Positions 34,101-42,388 of a stretch of DNA of 64,000 bases are shown in pieces (within the stretch, counting starts at the first letter, position 1; every line of letters starts with the position of its first letter). Source of the stretch: Calocera cornea HHB12733 (lineage: Eukaryota; Basidiomycota; Dacrymycetes; Dacrymycetales; Dacrymycetaceae); contig KV423960.1 of the NCBI GenBank assembly GCA_001632435.1, forward strand, positions 67,564-131,563. The letters are read 5' to 3'. The position numbers and the translations under genes were made by a program. The notes under the pieces are model-generated. The model was not told the origin of the DNA. It did no database searches and saw only the letters and a list, made by a program, of their open reading frames with translations.

Positions 34101-34302
34101 CTCTGGTATGGGCAGCCCGGCCTTCTCGACCCAGCAGCCCCAATCTCTGCCCCAGTCGCAAGGCGCCTCCCCCGACTTCCTCGCCAGCAGGGCCAGATAC
34201 TCGAGCTTCACCGCCTCCGACCCGCCACAAAGCCGTCCGATCTCAGCGCAAAACACACCGGTCCGATCCAGCGGGGCCGACACCCCGAGTCACCAGCCAT
34301 AA
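27298..34302 (+). CDS. Large PH-domain protein of the CAF120/SKG3 type
   Basis: Exons 27298-28587, 28665-28905, 28964-29704, 29758-29864 and 29914-34302 join in phase to give about 2255 residues. The N-terminus is disordered with poly-Gln interleaved with SRLSQSFSGP repeats. The conserved part spans GWVDVWAQLGGTTLSVWEMR, IGVLGSIEIPASGSQPASKR, GRLEGWVRIRLAGQVDWKRV, LLTLTHVTQAFALYPERPEM and YGRPAGYTWDPREPTSMMFS. It resembles the PH-domain proteins Caf120/Skg3 of yeast, linked to CCR4-NOT and bud-neck cortex. The 4.4-kb last exon is low complexity: SPYA/GSPY repeats (about 30580-30950), a poly-Glu block, MNPMM/GMGGMG methionine-glycine repeats (about 33440-34120). The family call rests on the N-terminal 800 residues. 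Confidence 0.75.
28010..28215 (+). repeat. CAG/CAA triplet tracts encoding poly-glutamine
   Basis: Four or more runs of CAGCAGCAG or CAACAACAA encode Gln tracts separated by repeated SRLSQSFSGP-like segments inside the CAF120-type gene. Runs of this type tend to vary in length between strains. Confidence 0.8.
30580..30950 (+). repeat. Degenerate protein repeat around the tripeptide Ser-Pro-Tyr
   Basis: At least seven copies of a unit approximating RAGSPYAxP (variants ASPYAV, GSPYAA, GSPYSL, GSPYAV, GSPYAT, PSPYAI, ASPYAV) occur in about 120 residues of the CAF120-type protein. The Ser-Pro pairs are potential proline-directed phosphorylation sites. Confidence 0.75.
33440..34120 (+). repeat. 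Methionine-glycine rich repeat (GMGGMG type)
   Basis: Repeated GGCATG/GGTATG words encode runs such as GMGGMGGLGGMGGMGMPGMG and MNGMNGMGQM near the C-terminus of the CAF120-type protein. The tract is degenerate rather than perfect. Confidence 0.8.
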
Positions 34303-34784
34303 CCGACTCAGTTTCTCCTTTCCTTCAGTTTCTCTTTCTTACTTTCCTTGACAACACACGCGCTCTCTTGACCTAATCGAACCCCCGCGGGCTGGAGCCG
34401 GCCTACCCCGCCGCTGTTCATAACGCCTTCACGTCTTACTCTTACGAAAACCCTTTGCTTTTTGCATACCCCGCCCATCGTTGACACCCTGCTCTCTTGC
34501 ACTTCTCGCCTTTCTCGCTTCTCGATCAATCTCCCAGGTAGCTATGGCACACGGACAGTCTCTCGTTCTCTAACTTGCAATCCGTAGGTAGCGCTCAATG
34601 AAATACGCTGATTGAGCGGAACATGCATATGATCGATGTCAGCCCTCCGCGATGCTGACTGTGAGTCACGAGTTGTGACCGCTCGCGTGGGTACTTGCCA
34701 CAAAAGAAATACGCGTCACGTGTCGAACGGTTCGCTCTTCTTTTCATCCCACCTTCTACACAACAACTTCTCCGCCAAATCACT
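34303..34784. other. Intergenic region, left border of the DUF7918 array
   Basis: The first half is 3' flank of the CAF120-type gene. From about 34492 (CTCTTGCACTTCTCG) to 34720 the sequence is clearly related to 37895-38110 upstream of the gene at 38162, so it marks the left edge of a duplicated segment and contains the promoter of the gene at 34785. Confidence 0.6.
34661..34720 (+). promoter_or_regulatory. Shared GTGAC/TTGCCACA promoter module, array gene 1
   Basis: GTGAGTCACGAGTTGTGACC (34661-34680) followed by TTGCCACA and CGTCACG lies about 100 bases before the ATG at 34785. Equivalent modules occur before the genes at 36325 and 38162. Confidence 0.5.
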
Positions 34785-36020
34785 ATGCCACGGCTCGGTG
34801 ATTATGAAGTGTGGATAGAGATGGACGATGCTCGATTGGTCGAATATGCGATCGAGTGTGATATCGAAGAAAGAGAGATCCACTGTTGGACCGCCTCGAA
34901 AGAGGGCAAGGTATATGCGCTTCACTTGGAGCACGGGAGGGATCTCACTCGGATTGCAGAACTTTATCATCCATCTCAAGGACCACACGCCTACTCGCGA
35001 GACTAGATGGGACATTAAGCTCGATGGGAAGTCTGGCGGTGGTCGCTTGACGTGCCCTGAGATGCTCTACTCCACAGTAGTTGGGTGTCATACCACCACG
35101 ACTACAACGCAGCTCTATCAGTTTGGGAAGCTTCGGTTCACAGGTCCGCTTGCTCGCGACGGTTGTGCTCCCTCTCATTTTCTACAGACGATGAGCATCT
35201 GGGCCTTCAAGACGAGGCGCGCCTGCGGCAGTTGGGCTCTGTCAAGATCACGGCCAGCGAAGGAACCATTGGAGGACCGGCATCTCTGGCAGGAACTCAG
35301 AAACTTCCGACTGCCGGAGGACAGCAGCCTATATACGAAAGATCCAAGACAGCTGCAAGTCACTGCATTGTGTGCGCCCTCTTGTCGGCCCGGACTGTTT
35401 CTCGTGCAGATGTCTGTCCAGCGCAGGTCCAACTATTGAGCTACCTCTGGAAGTCCTCAAGTTTACACCGAACTTCAAGAAACGGACTATATTTGTGTTT
35501 TACTATGACTCTATAGGCACGTCAAGACAAAGGTCGCTCATGGGTGATAAGTATCTATGCTGATAATAAGCAGAGGTACTTCAGGCGAAAATGATCATTC
35601 GTAAGTAGCGTTACTCCCTAAGCGGCTCCTAGATCTCGGAAGTCTAAGCTCCTTTTGCTTTCACAGCGCGCGTCACTCGCAAGGAAGTGGTCATTGTGGA
35701 CCTCACCGACGAAAATGACGCCACTGAGGAAGGCAGCATAAAGAAGGAACCGTTTCACAATGAAAACTCTGAAGATGAAAGAAACGCCGACGCACGTATT
35801 CGTGCGCTCGAGGTTAGCTGGAGCCAACCAGTCTGTCTGTGCCCACCTGACTCTCATTCAGGAGGAGCTTGATGTGCTGCGTCGACAGACAGAAGGGAAC
35901 AGCAACGCAACTTCTATCAAGCGCGAAGACAACAGCAGGCTTCCTCCGCACGTCAAGACGGAGGCTCTCGATGCATCGGGGTGCTTTGCACCAGGAGAAA
36001 TCATTGATCTCACACGCTAG
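34785..36020 (+). CDS. DUF7918-type protein with two SIMs, array gene 1
   Basis: The start MPRLGDYEVWIEMDDARLVE and exon borders (34785-34910, then 34960 onward) match its paralogues. The core reads IECDIEEREIHCWTASKEGK, NFIIHLKDHTPTRETRWDIK, LYQFGKLRFTDDEHLGLQDE, YERSKTAASHCIV and KRTIFVFYYDSIEVLQAKM. The C-terminal half has EVVIVDLTDENDATEEG, a hydrophobic DLT core followed by acidic residues, then a coil ending ARIRALE|EELDVLRRQ, a KREDN...VKTEA charged stretch, and APGEIIDLTR at the end. The intron after YYDSI seems to start with GC (GCACGT) instead of GT, because only that splice restores the VLQAKMII segment shared with the paralogues. Function unknown; SUMO binding is inferred from the motifs. 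Confidence 0.72.
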
Positions 36021-36324
36021 GCTTCATTCCACACTCTGCTACATCGTTTGCCTTGCACTCAGTTGTTTCACCCATTACTCGATGAACCGTAAGATAGGAG
36101 ATCCGCTGGGTCACGAATTCTACCTTGTAGCCGACATCCAGACCCCAATACTTTGTATGAGTGTAGTGCTCTATGGAATGTGTTGTGTGAGGCCAACTTC
36201 CGTTTCGCTCGAGATTTGCCCAACTTGATTGTGACTGTGACCAAGCGCGTGACTCATTTGCCACAGACGACGCGTCGCGTGTCGCTTCTTATCACCCTGC
36301 TCTGCGCCCACATCAACGTCAGCA
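36021..36324. other. Intergenic region between array genes 1 and 2
   Basis: The 304 bases contain 3' flank of gene 1 and the promoter of gene 2, including GTGACTGTGACCAAGCGCGTGA at 36231-36252 and TTTGCCACAG, related to the modules of the other two genes. No gene was seen. Confidence 0.5.
36231..36266 (+). promoter_or_regulatory. Shared GTGAC/TTGCCACA promoter module, array gene 2
   Basis: GTGACTGTGACC followed by GCGTGACTCATTTGCCACAG lies about 70-95 bases before the ATG at 36325. It has the same repeated GTGAC and TTGCCACA words as the modules at 34661 and 38045. Confidence 0.45.
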
Positions 36325-37555
36325 ATGCCTCGTCTGCGTAATTATGAAGCATGGGTTGAAGTTGAGGGTGTACGACTCAAAGAATACCAGATCGAACCAG
36401 AGTTACAGAGGCGGTTCATTCGTTGCTGGATACCATCTGAGGATGGCAAGGTAGAGTATATGCGCTTGGTTCAGCTTGCAACGTCGTTCTGATCTGCCAC
36501 TCATTTGCAGAACTTCGTTATCCACTTCAAAGACCATGGCTCTGCTCGTACGACAGCCTGGGTGATCAAAATTGATGGACGGCCCTATGGTGCTCCGTTC
36601 ACATACCCGGGACGCCCATCTCACTCAGCATCGGGACTTCCTTCATCGGCAACTTCGATTCAACTCTTTCAGTTTGGAAAGGTCACATTGACAGGTCTGT
36701 TTATCTATTTCACGGATATGAGTATCTGATTATTCACAGATGATGAGCAACTCGGTGCTGTTGACGAGGCATTCCTCCAACAAATGGGCACTGTCAAGGT
36801 CGCGGCGGTAGATGGTACAATTACTGGACCCCGGCCAATGGGGGACATCCGGGATCCAGCGGCGTTTTTAGCGCCACGTCCAGTATACGAGAAGCTCAAG
36901 AAGGCTGCAAGTCATTGCATCGTGTATGTGGCAACTTCTTCCGCTTGAATGCACTAGGCATCGACGCATGCACCCAGTCCAGGAGTGACTGCAGAGAAGG
37001 TCCACAGCTTCGTAGAATTCGTCCCGCAGGGCAAGGATACCACCATCTTCGTGTTTCTATACGGTCCCAAAGGTACGTGCGCACTGGTTTGATGAGCCAT
37101 GAGGATCAGAGCTGACGGAGATGCAGCGCTACTTTGCGCTAACAAGATCATCCGTAAGTCTTACTAGTTCGGTATCCGCAACCTCTAGACAAGCTGCGAC
37201 ATGTCAGTTCCAGATACGCCTTCGGACTCTGTCCGTAGAGACTGTACTCGAAGGGACGAGGGGAACCACGGCCACCGCCTCGAGAGTGAGCAGGGAGAGA
37301 AATGCGAAGCGGACAAGGAGAAGGTTAAGGAGGCTCGAATTCGTCAGATCCAAGTAGGTAAGGTATACAGGCGCGGTCAACATTACCTGACCCTCATTAC
37401 TCTAGGAGGAGCTTGCTGCACTACGTGCTTCCCGAAGAGGCAAGGAGAAAAGTGTTCATATCAAGGGGGAAGGAGATAGCAGGCATCAGCGTATCAAGAA
37501 GGAAGAGACCAACGTACGGTGCTTCACGCCAGGCGAAGTAATCGACCTGACATGA
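36325..37555 (+). CDS. DUF7918-type protein with C-terminal SIM, array gene 2
   Basis: The protein starts MPRLRNYEAWVEVEGVRLKE and continues ELQRRFIRCWIPSEDGK, NFVIHFKDHGSARTTAWVIK, IQLFQFGKVTLTDDEQLGAV, QMGTVKVAAVDGTITGPRPM, YEKLKKAASHCIV, VHSFVEFVPQGKDTTIFVFL and YGPKALLCANKII. A charged linker without a recognisable internal SIM leads to RIRQIQ|EELAALRASRRGKE and RCFTPGEVIDLT at the C-terminus. Seven exons use the same intron positions as the other members. The core is intact, so this looks like a functional copy that has lost or never had the first SIM. Function unknown. Confidence 0.72.
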
Positions 37556-37859
37556 TATCGCTCCTGCAAAGACATCAGCTGAAGCGTGCCTCTGGTAGTT
37601 CATACTATTGAACGTTCGTACCAGTTGTAGAGAGATACGTACCATGCTGCAACGGGCCGAATCTGGCAGCGAACAAGGGATACTGGTGCCTCGTTCTCTC
37701 TCATACATCTCAGAAGATCCCGCATGTCTACACTCTTGCTGCTCCTGACGGAGAGAACTCTCCAAGGGGTGCGCAATGGAATAGGTTAATTGAGTGATGC
37801 TCCATATAACTAGCACAGTTGCAAATTACGCTGAGATCCCACCATCCGTCTCCGAGGAG

Positions 37860-37899
37860 CTACGAGGCCGGAGCACTCCGGGGGCGTGCATCCCGTCTC
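37860..37899 (-). pseudogene. Fragment of the COX11 3' end
   Basis: These 40 bases correspond to the last codons and stop (CTA on the plus strand at 37860-37862) of COX11 at 39640-39680, with a handful of mismatches and small indels. The similarity extends leftwards into the 3' flank. It is a relic left by duplication of the gene array, not an active gene. Confidence 0.7.
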
Positions 37900-38044
37900 T
37901 TGCACTTTTCGTTTCTCTCGCTTCTCGGGTAGCTATGACACACGGACAGTCTTCAGTTCTCTGACAGGAAGTTCCGAGGTAGTGCTCAATGAAATACGCT
38001 GAATGAGGGGAACCTGCTTATGATCAACATCTGCTCAGTGTGAT

Positions 38045-38105
38045 TGTGACTAGGAAGTCACAAGTTGTGACCGGGCGCGCGCGCGGCTTCTTGGCCACAA
38101 CGCAC
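38045..38105 (+). promoter_or_regulatory. Shared GTGAC/TTGGCCACAA promoter module, array gene 3
   Basis: GTGACTAGGAAGTCACAAGTTGTGACC, given here as a module of three GTGAC/GTCAC half-sites from 38046, is followed by TTGGCCACAA and CTCGTCA about 80-115 bases before the ATG at 38162. It is the counterpart of the modules at 34661 and 36231. Confidence 0.5.
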
Positions 38106-38161
38106 TCGTCATACTGCCCACTTCGCTTTCGTTCCGTAACCTTCTCCCATCAACATCAGCT

Positions 38162-39387
38162 ATGCCTCGCCTGTGCGACTATGAATCATGGATTGAGGTG
38201 GATGGTGTACGGCTGACAGAACACGCCATACAATGTGACAGTCAAAAGCTGGAGATTCGCTGCTGGGTTCCATCCAGGGAACGGAAGGTACGTATATGCG
38301 CTCTGTTCAGACTCGAATGAGAGATATGACCTTGAAGGTAGAACTTTGTTCTTCATCTCAAAGAACATAATCCCACACGAGAGGCCGATTGGGAAATCAC
38401 ACTCGACGGGCAATTTGGTGGCAGCTGTATCACTGCTCCGGAGTGTCGTCACCATGAAGTACTGGGATGTCCGATATCAGCCACTAGAACGCAGCGCTTT
38501 CAGTTCGGGAAGTTGGAGTTCACCGGTATGTTTAAGTACAGCTTCTGCACCACCTCTTACTCTCCCACCAGAGGACGAAAACGTTGGTCTCCAAGACGAG
38601 GCACGCCTAAGTCAGATAGGCTCCATCAAGATCACAGCAATTGAAGGGACTGCGACTGAGCTGTTGAGCATGGAAACTGGAGAGGAAGGCGCTACGTTTC
38701 CAGCAACGTCTCCAGTCTATGAGAAAGCAAAGCAGGGCGCGGCCCATTGCGTCGTGTATGCATTGCGCCTGACTGCTCGACACCGTCTGATACACGTTCT
38801 ATGCCAGTCCAGGAGACATCATTGAGCTGCCTTTCACATTTGTAGAATTCAAGAACAACAAATGGAATCCCACCACCTTTCTATTTTGCTATGGTCCTAA
38901 AGGTATGTAACGGAGAATGGTCACATGGTGAGCATGAGGGAGGCTAATCGCCAACAGAACTGCTGCAGGCGAGAGGCATCCTCCGTCAGTTTTCCTAGCG
39001 GGACGGGATTCGAAAAGCTAAAGAACTTTCTGAATAGCTCCAAACACTCGTCGGCATAATTATTCTAGGTCTCGGGCCCCTAAAATAGAGTCCCATGAAC
39101 ACGGGATAAAGAAGGAGCAGCAATGCATTGAGGAGTCTAATGATGAAAGGGCTGCCCGCGCCCGGATTTTCGAGCTTGAGGTCCGTGTAAGATCTCTCCG
39201 CATATCTTGTCTGACAATGAGTCCGTAGGAGGAGCTGGCTGCACTGCGCAGTCGTATGAATGGGAAGAGAAACACACGTTCCCTCAAGGACGAAGATGAG
39301 GGTAGAACATCTCTCAAGCGCATTAAGACGGAGGCTGTGACTTTCAAGCCGTGCTTCGCTCCGGGTGAAATCATCGACCTCACATAA
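38162..39387 (+). CDS. DUF7918-type protein with C-terminal SIM, array gene 3
   Basis: The start MPRLCDYESWIEVDGVRLTE is followed by LEIRCWVPSRERK, NFVLHLKEHNPTREADWEIT, QRFQFGKLEFTEDENVGLQD, ARLSQIGSIKITAIEGTATE, YEKAKQGAAHCVV, IIELPFTFVEFKNNKWNPTT and FLFCYGPKELLQARGIL. The next intron (about 97 bases) must end at AAAATAG to keep the frame into SHEHGIKKEQQCIEESNDER. The last exons read ARARIFELE|EELAALRSRMNGK and CFAPGEIIDLT at the C-terminus. Its promoter resembles that of array gene 1 and its 3' flank resembles that of array gene 2. No internal SIM is apparent. The unusually long intron could alternatively mean a decayed exon. Confidence 0.68.
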
Positions 39388-39639
39388 CATTCTTGCCAAG
39401 TTCTCACGTCTGGTACTTCTCTTGGCTTGCATACTCCAAACCCCGAGTTTCCGTTATAAGGGATCAGCCTGGATGAGATGTTGTAAAGGCTGTCGGTATG
39501 TCTCGTCGAACTGCACGCGGACAGTCGTGCTGGCTTTACAACATTGCCCAAGCAGCGTGCAATGCAATACGTCGATTGAGTGATGGTCCATATAGTACAC
39601 TTGCAGAACGCGCCGAGATACCATTCTCTCTCTGATGAC

Positions 39640-40701
39640 CTACGAAGCAGGAGCGCTCGGGGCGGCCGCATCGCCCGTCTTCGTCTCGTCATGCGCCTGC
39701 TTCGCGAGCTCGTAGTCCGCAAAGCCCGATGCGGCCTCGACGACCTCAATCGGCGCGTCGGGGACGAGGTGGCCCTTGTTGGTCAGTCGTGCCCTAGACA
39801 ACACAATCAGCACTCATACATGATAGGCTATCCGGGGAAGAGACGCACTTGAAGAAGGTGTACGAGAGCACGACATCGTCGATATCGCGCATTGTGGGAT
39901 CGTCTACGAAGTCCTTGTCGATGAAGAAGAACAGGGGCATGTCCACTTCCTCCCCTGCCGCGAGCTTCTGCTCCTCGAAGCAGAAGCATTCTACTTTTGC
40001 AAAGTATGGGGCGATCTGGAAAGTTGTAAGTAGATGCATTGGATAATAGAACCCGGGAAAGAGGCGCACCTTCCCAGGCGTCACGTTATACGTGGCGATA
40101 CCGATGATGTCTTCCTTCCCCTCGTTCTTCGCCTTGTAGAACGCCAAGGAAGTCTCTCCGGGCAGCACATTCACAAACTTCTGCTGTGGCGTGAAGCTCC
40201 ACGGCAGCGCGTCGCTCGTGTCCGCATTGAAGTGCACCTTGATCCTACGGTTGGCGGGCACCGCGCCGAGCCGCTCCGCAGTCGGCTTGAGGCTCGTCAT
40301 CGGCGTACCTCCGAAGCCGGTTGCGCTGCAGAAGGCGCGGTAGAGCGGGACTGCGGCGTAGGACACGCCGAGAGTGAGGGCAATCTGAGAGACTGTAAGT
40401 TGGCACGCGCTGTTGGGAAGAAAGAGGGACGCACGACTGCGGAGGTGTAAAACAAGAGAGACCGATTCTTGGCTGATTGTCTCTGCCGTATACGAGCCAT
40501 GTACGCGTCCTGAATCCCGGACGAGCTTGCGAACCTCAATTGAGACTGCGCTGGTCGTGCTTTGAGGGCAAGCCGTGCAGGAGCATATGAGCGAGAGAAG
40601 AACGGCGTGGCTGTCGGCCGCAGCCTGGACATGTGCCGTATTCCCACCAGCGCAGACGACGATGCTTGTCGCCGGCAGCATCGTGCAGCTGTGTCCAGCA
40701 T
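39640..40701 (-). CDS. COX11: Cytochrome c oxidase assembly protein COX11 (CtaG)
   Basis: COX11 is an inner-mitochondrial-membrane copper chaperone that delivers copper to the CuB site of Cox1. The Met at 40701 begins a basic, Ser/Ala-rich presequence. One transmembrane helix lies around IALTLGVSYAAVPLYRAFCS, after an intron that ends at TCTCAG. The copper domain follows: RIKVHFNADTSDALPWSFTP, NVLPGETSLAFYKAKN, GIATYNVTPGK, APYFAKVECFCFEEQKLAAG (holding the CFCF copper-ligand cysteines) and MPLFFFIDKDFVDDPTMRDI. Three introns are present. The C-terminus after LTNKGHLVP is an unconserved Ala-rich tail, part of which is duplicated at 37860. Confidence 0.94.
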
Positions 40702-40893
40702 CGTTCGCTGCGTTGCTATCGTCGACAGTCGGGTGGTGAGAGAGGGTGCGGCGTTGCGATGTCGGCCGTGGTCGGGAGGATGACCAAACCGGGCCTGGTG
40801 CTTCTGCATCGCCACTGTAAGGGTCCCGCATTTTTGGCGCATCCCTTGTCTGCCTTTCGCAAAAGCGCCTCTCCCTCTTCACCTGCACATACG
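40702..40893. promoter_or_regulatory. Short divergent promoter between COX11 and RRP8
   Basis: Only 192 bases separate the two start codons, so the promoters must overlap or be shared. No TATA element was seen. Confidence 0.5.
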
Positions 40894-42273
40894 ATGTCGC
40901 TCCTGTTCCCAACAGCATGGGACGGCCCCTCAGGCTCATCGTCGACGCCCGCTATGGCTGCGTCTGCGGGGAAGAAGCGCAAGCGTCCTAGCGGTGTCCA
41001 GAAGGAGGACGAGGTGGACCTGAAGAGCGTCGAGATCAATATCGAGAAACTGATGAAGAAGATGCAGCAGGAGGATATGAAGAGCGCTAAGTTGTCCAAA
41101 GCGAAGGAGGGTGGGAAGAAAGAGGGTGGGAAGGGCAAGGACGGGGCGAAGGGCAAGGCAGGCCAAGAAAAGCCGAGGGGGAATGGAGCGCAGAGCGGAT
41201 CGGGTGGTCGAGCGAACGGCAAGCCAGCTGGTCCGCAGCTCAACAAGCAGCATGAGAAGCCCTTCCAGAAGCCTCAGAACAAGCCGAAACAAAATCCTAC
41301 CAAACCTCCGACGTCGAATGATACAGAAGGTGGAAATAACAAGAATAAAAAGCGCAAGCGCGGGCAGGCCGACGCGGACGAGCACACCCAGTCCCGGCCC
41401 GCGCCGGCTGCTGTCGATGAGCCCATCAGTAACCCGACCGATGGTCCACCCAAGCTATCAAAGAAAGAGAAGAAGAAGCTCCGGCAGTCCGATCCCAGCG
41501 CGTCTACCACCACCATCCCGGCCGCTCCCCCTCCCCCAGCCGCCTCGGACGCCAAGCTCACCCCCCTGCAAGCGAAGATGAAAGCGTCCCTCTCCGGCGC
41601 GCGCTTCCGCTGGATCAACGAGCAGCTGTACACGACCTCGGCGGAGCACGCGCACGAACTCATGCGCGCCCAGCCAAACCTGTACCAGGACTACCACGCC
41701 GGGTTCGCCGCGCAGCTCGCGGGCTGGCCGACGCCTCCGCTGGACGCGCTCGCCCAGCTGTTGCAGGCGCTGCCGAAGCACGCTCTGGTGGCCGATCTGG
41801 GGTCGGGCCCGGGCACGCTCGCGAAGAAGCTCGTGCCGCAGGGGAGGAAGGTGCTGTCGTTCGACCTGCAGGCGGACGAGTGGGTCACCGAGGCGGACTA
41901 CTGTGCACACATTCCCCTCCCCGGGAAGGAAGACCGGGCGTGCGAGGGCGCGGTGGTCGACGCGGCTGTGTGCTGCCTGAGCCTGATGGGCACGGACTGG
42001 GTGCGCGGTGTGCGGGAGGCGCGCCGCGTGCTTGTCGGCAAGGGCCAACTGTACGTCGCCGAGGTCACGTCCAGGTTCACGAGCGTGGACGCGTTCGTCG
42101 AGGTGGTCGAGAGCGTCGGATTCGCCCTGCAGAAGAAGGAGGACAAGGATACGCACTTTATGTTGTTCGTGTTTGACAAGGTTGCGAGGGATCCGCTCGG
42201 GGAGGCGGAGTGGAAGGGGATACGGGCCAAGGCGGAGGGGCTGCTCAAGCCGTGCGAGTACAAGCGGCGTTAG
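40894..42273 (+). CDS. RRP8: Ribosomal RNA-processing protein 8, 25S rRNA m1A methyltransferase
   Basis: RRP8 methylates an adenine in large-subunit rRNA in the nucleolus. A single exon encodes 459 residues. The N-terminal third is lysine-rich and low-complexity, as expected for nucleolar localisation. The catalytic domain begins LSGARFRWINEQLYTTSAEH and contains LYQDYHAGFAAQLAGWP, the AdoMet motif ALVADLGSGPGTLAKKL, VLSFDLQADEWVTEADYCAH, VVDAAVCCLSLMGTDWVRGV and LYVAEVTSRFTSVDAFVEVV. The conserved FRxINExLYT and CLSLMGT signatures identify RRP8. The chosen Met precedes LLFPTAWDGP; earlier in-frame Mets overlap the COX11 promoter. Confidence 0.94.
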   Translation: MSLLFPTAWDGPSGSSSTPAMAASAGKKRKRPSGVQKEDEVDLKSVEINIEKLMKKMQQEDMKSAKLSKAKEGGKKEGGKGKDGAKGKAGQEKPRGNGAQSGSGGRANGKPAGPQLNKQHEKPFQKPQNKPKQNPTKPPTSNDTEGGNNKNKKRKRGQADADEHTQSRPAPAAVDEPISNPTDGPPKLSKKEKKKLRQSDPSASTTTIPAAPPPPAASDAKLTPLQAKMKASLSGARFRWINEQLYTTSAEHAHELMRAQPNLYQDYHAGFAAQLAGWPTPPLDALAQLLQALPKHALVADLGSGPGTLAKKLVPQGRKVLSFDLQADEWVTEADYCAHIPLPGKEDRACEGAVVDAAVCCLSLMGTDWVRGVREARRVLVGKGQLYVAEVTSRFTSVDAFVEVVESVGFALQKKEDKDTHFMLFVFDKVARDPLGEAEWKGIRAKAEGLLKPCEYKRR

Positions 42274-42388
42274 CAACACGTATATGCACATGCATCTCAT
42301 AATCTACCAGTACATTTGTCCCTCTGCATACCAGCCGGGCCCAGGTCAAGAAAGCGCACAAACAACAGATGTGGAATGAAGTAGCACG

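Larger units (their letters stand above)
37556..38161. other. Intergenic region with duplication junction
   Basis: From about 37779 the sequence aligns with 39558-39680, the 3' flank of array gene 3 plus the end of COX11. From about 37895 it aligns with 34492 onward, the flank downstream of the CAF120-type gene. The switch at about 37895-37900 is therefore a duplication junction. The remainder is the promoter of array gene 3. Confidence 0.65.
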
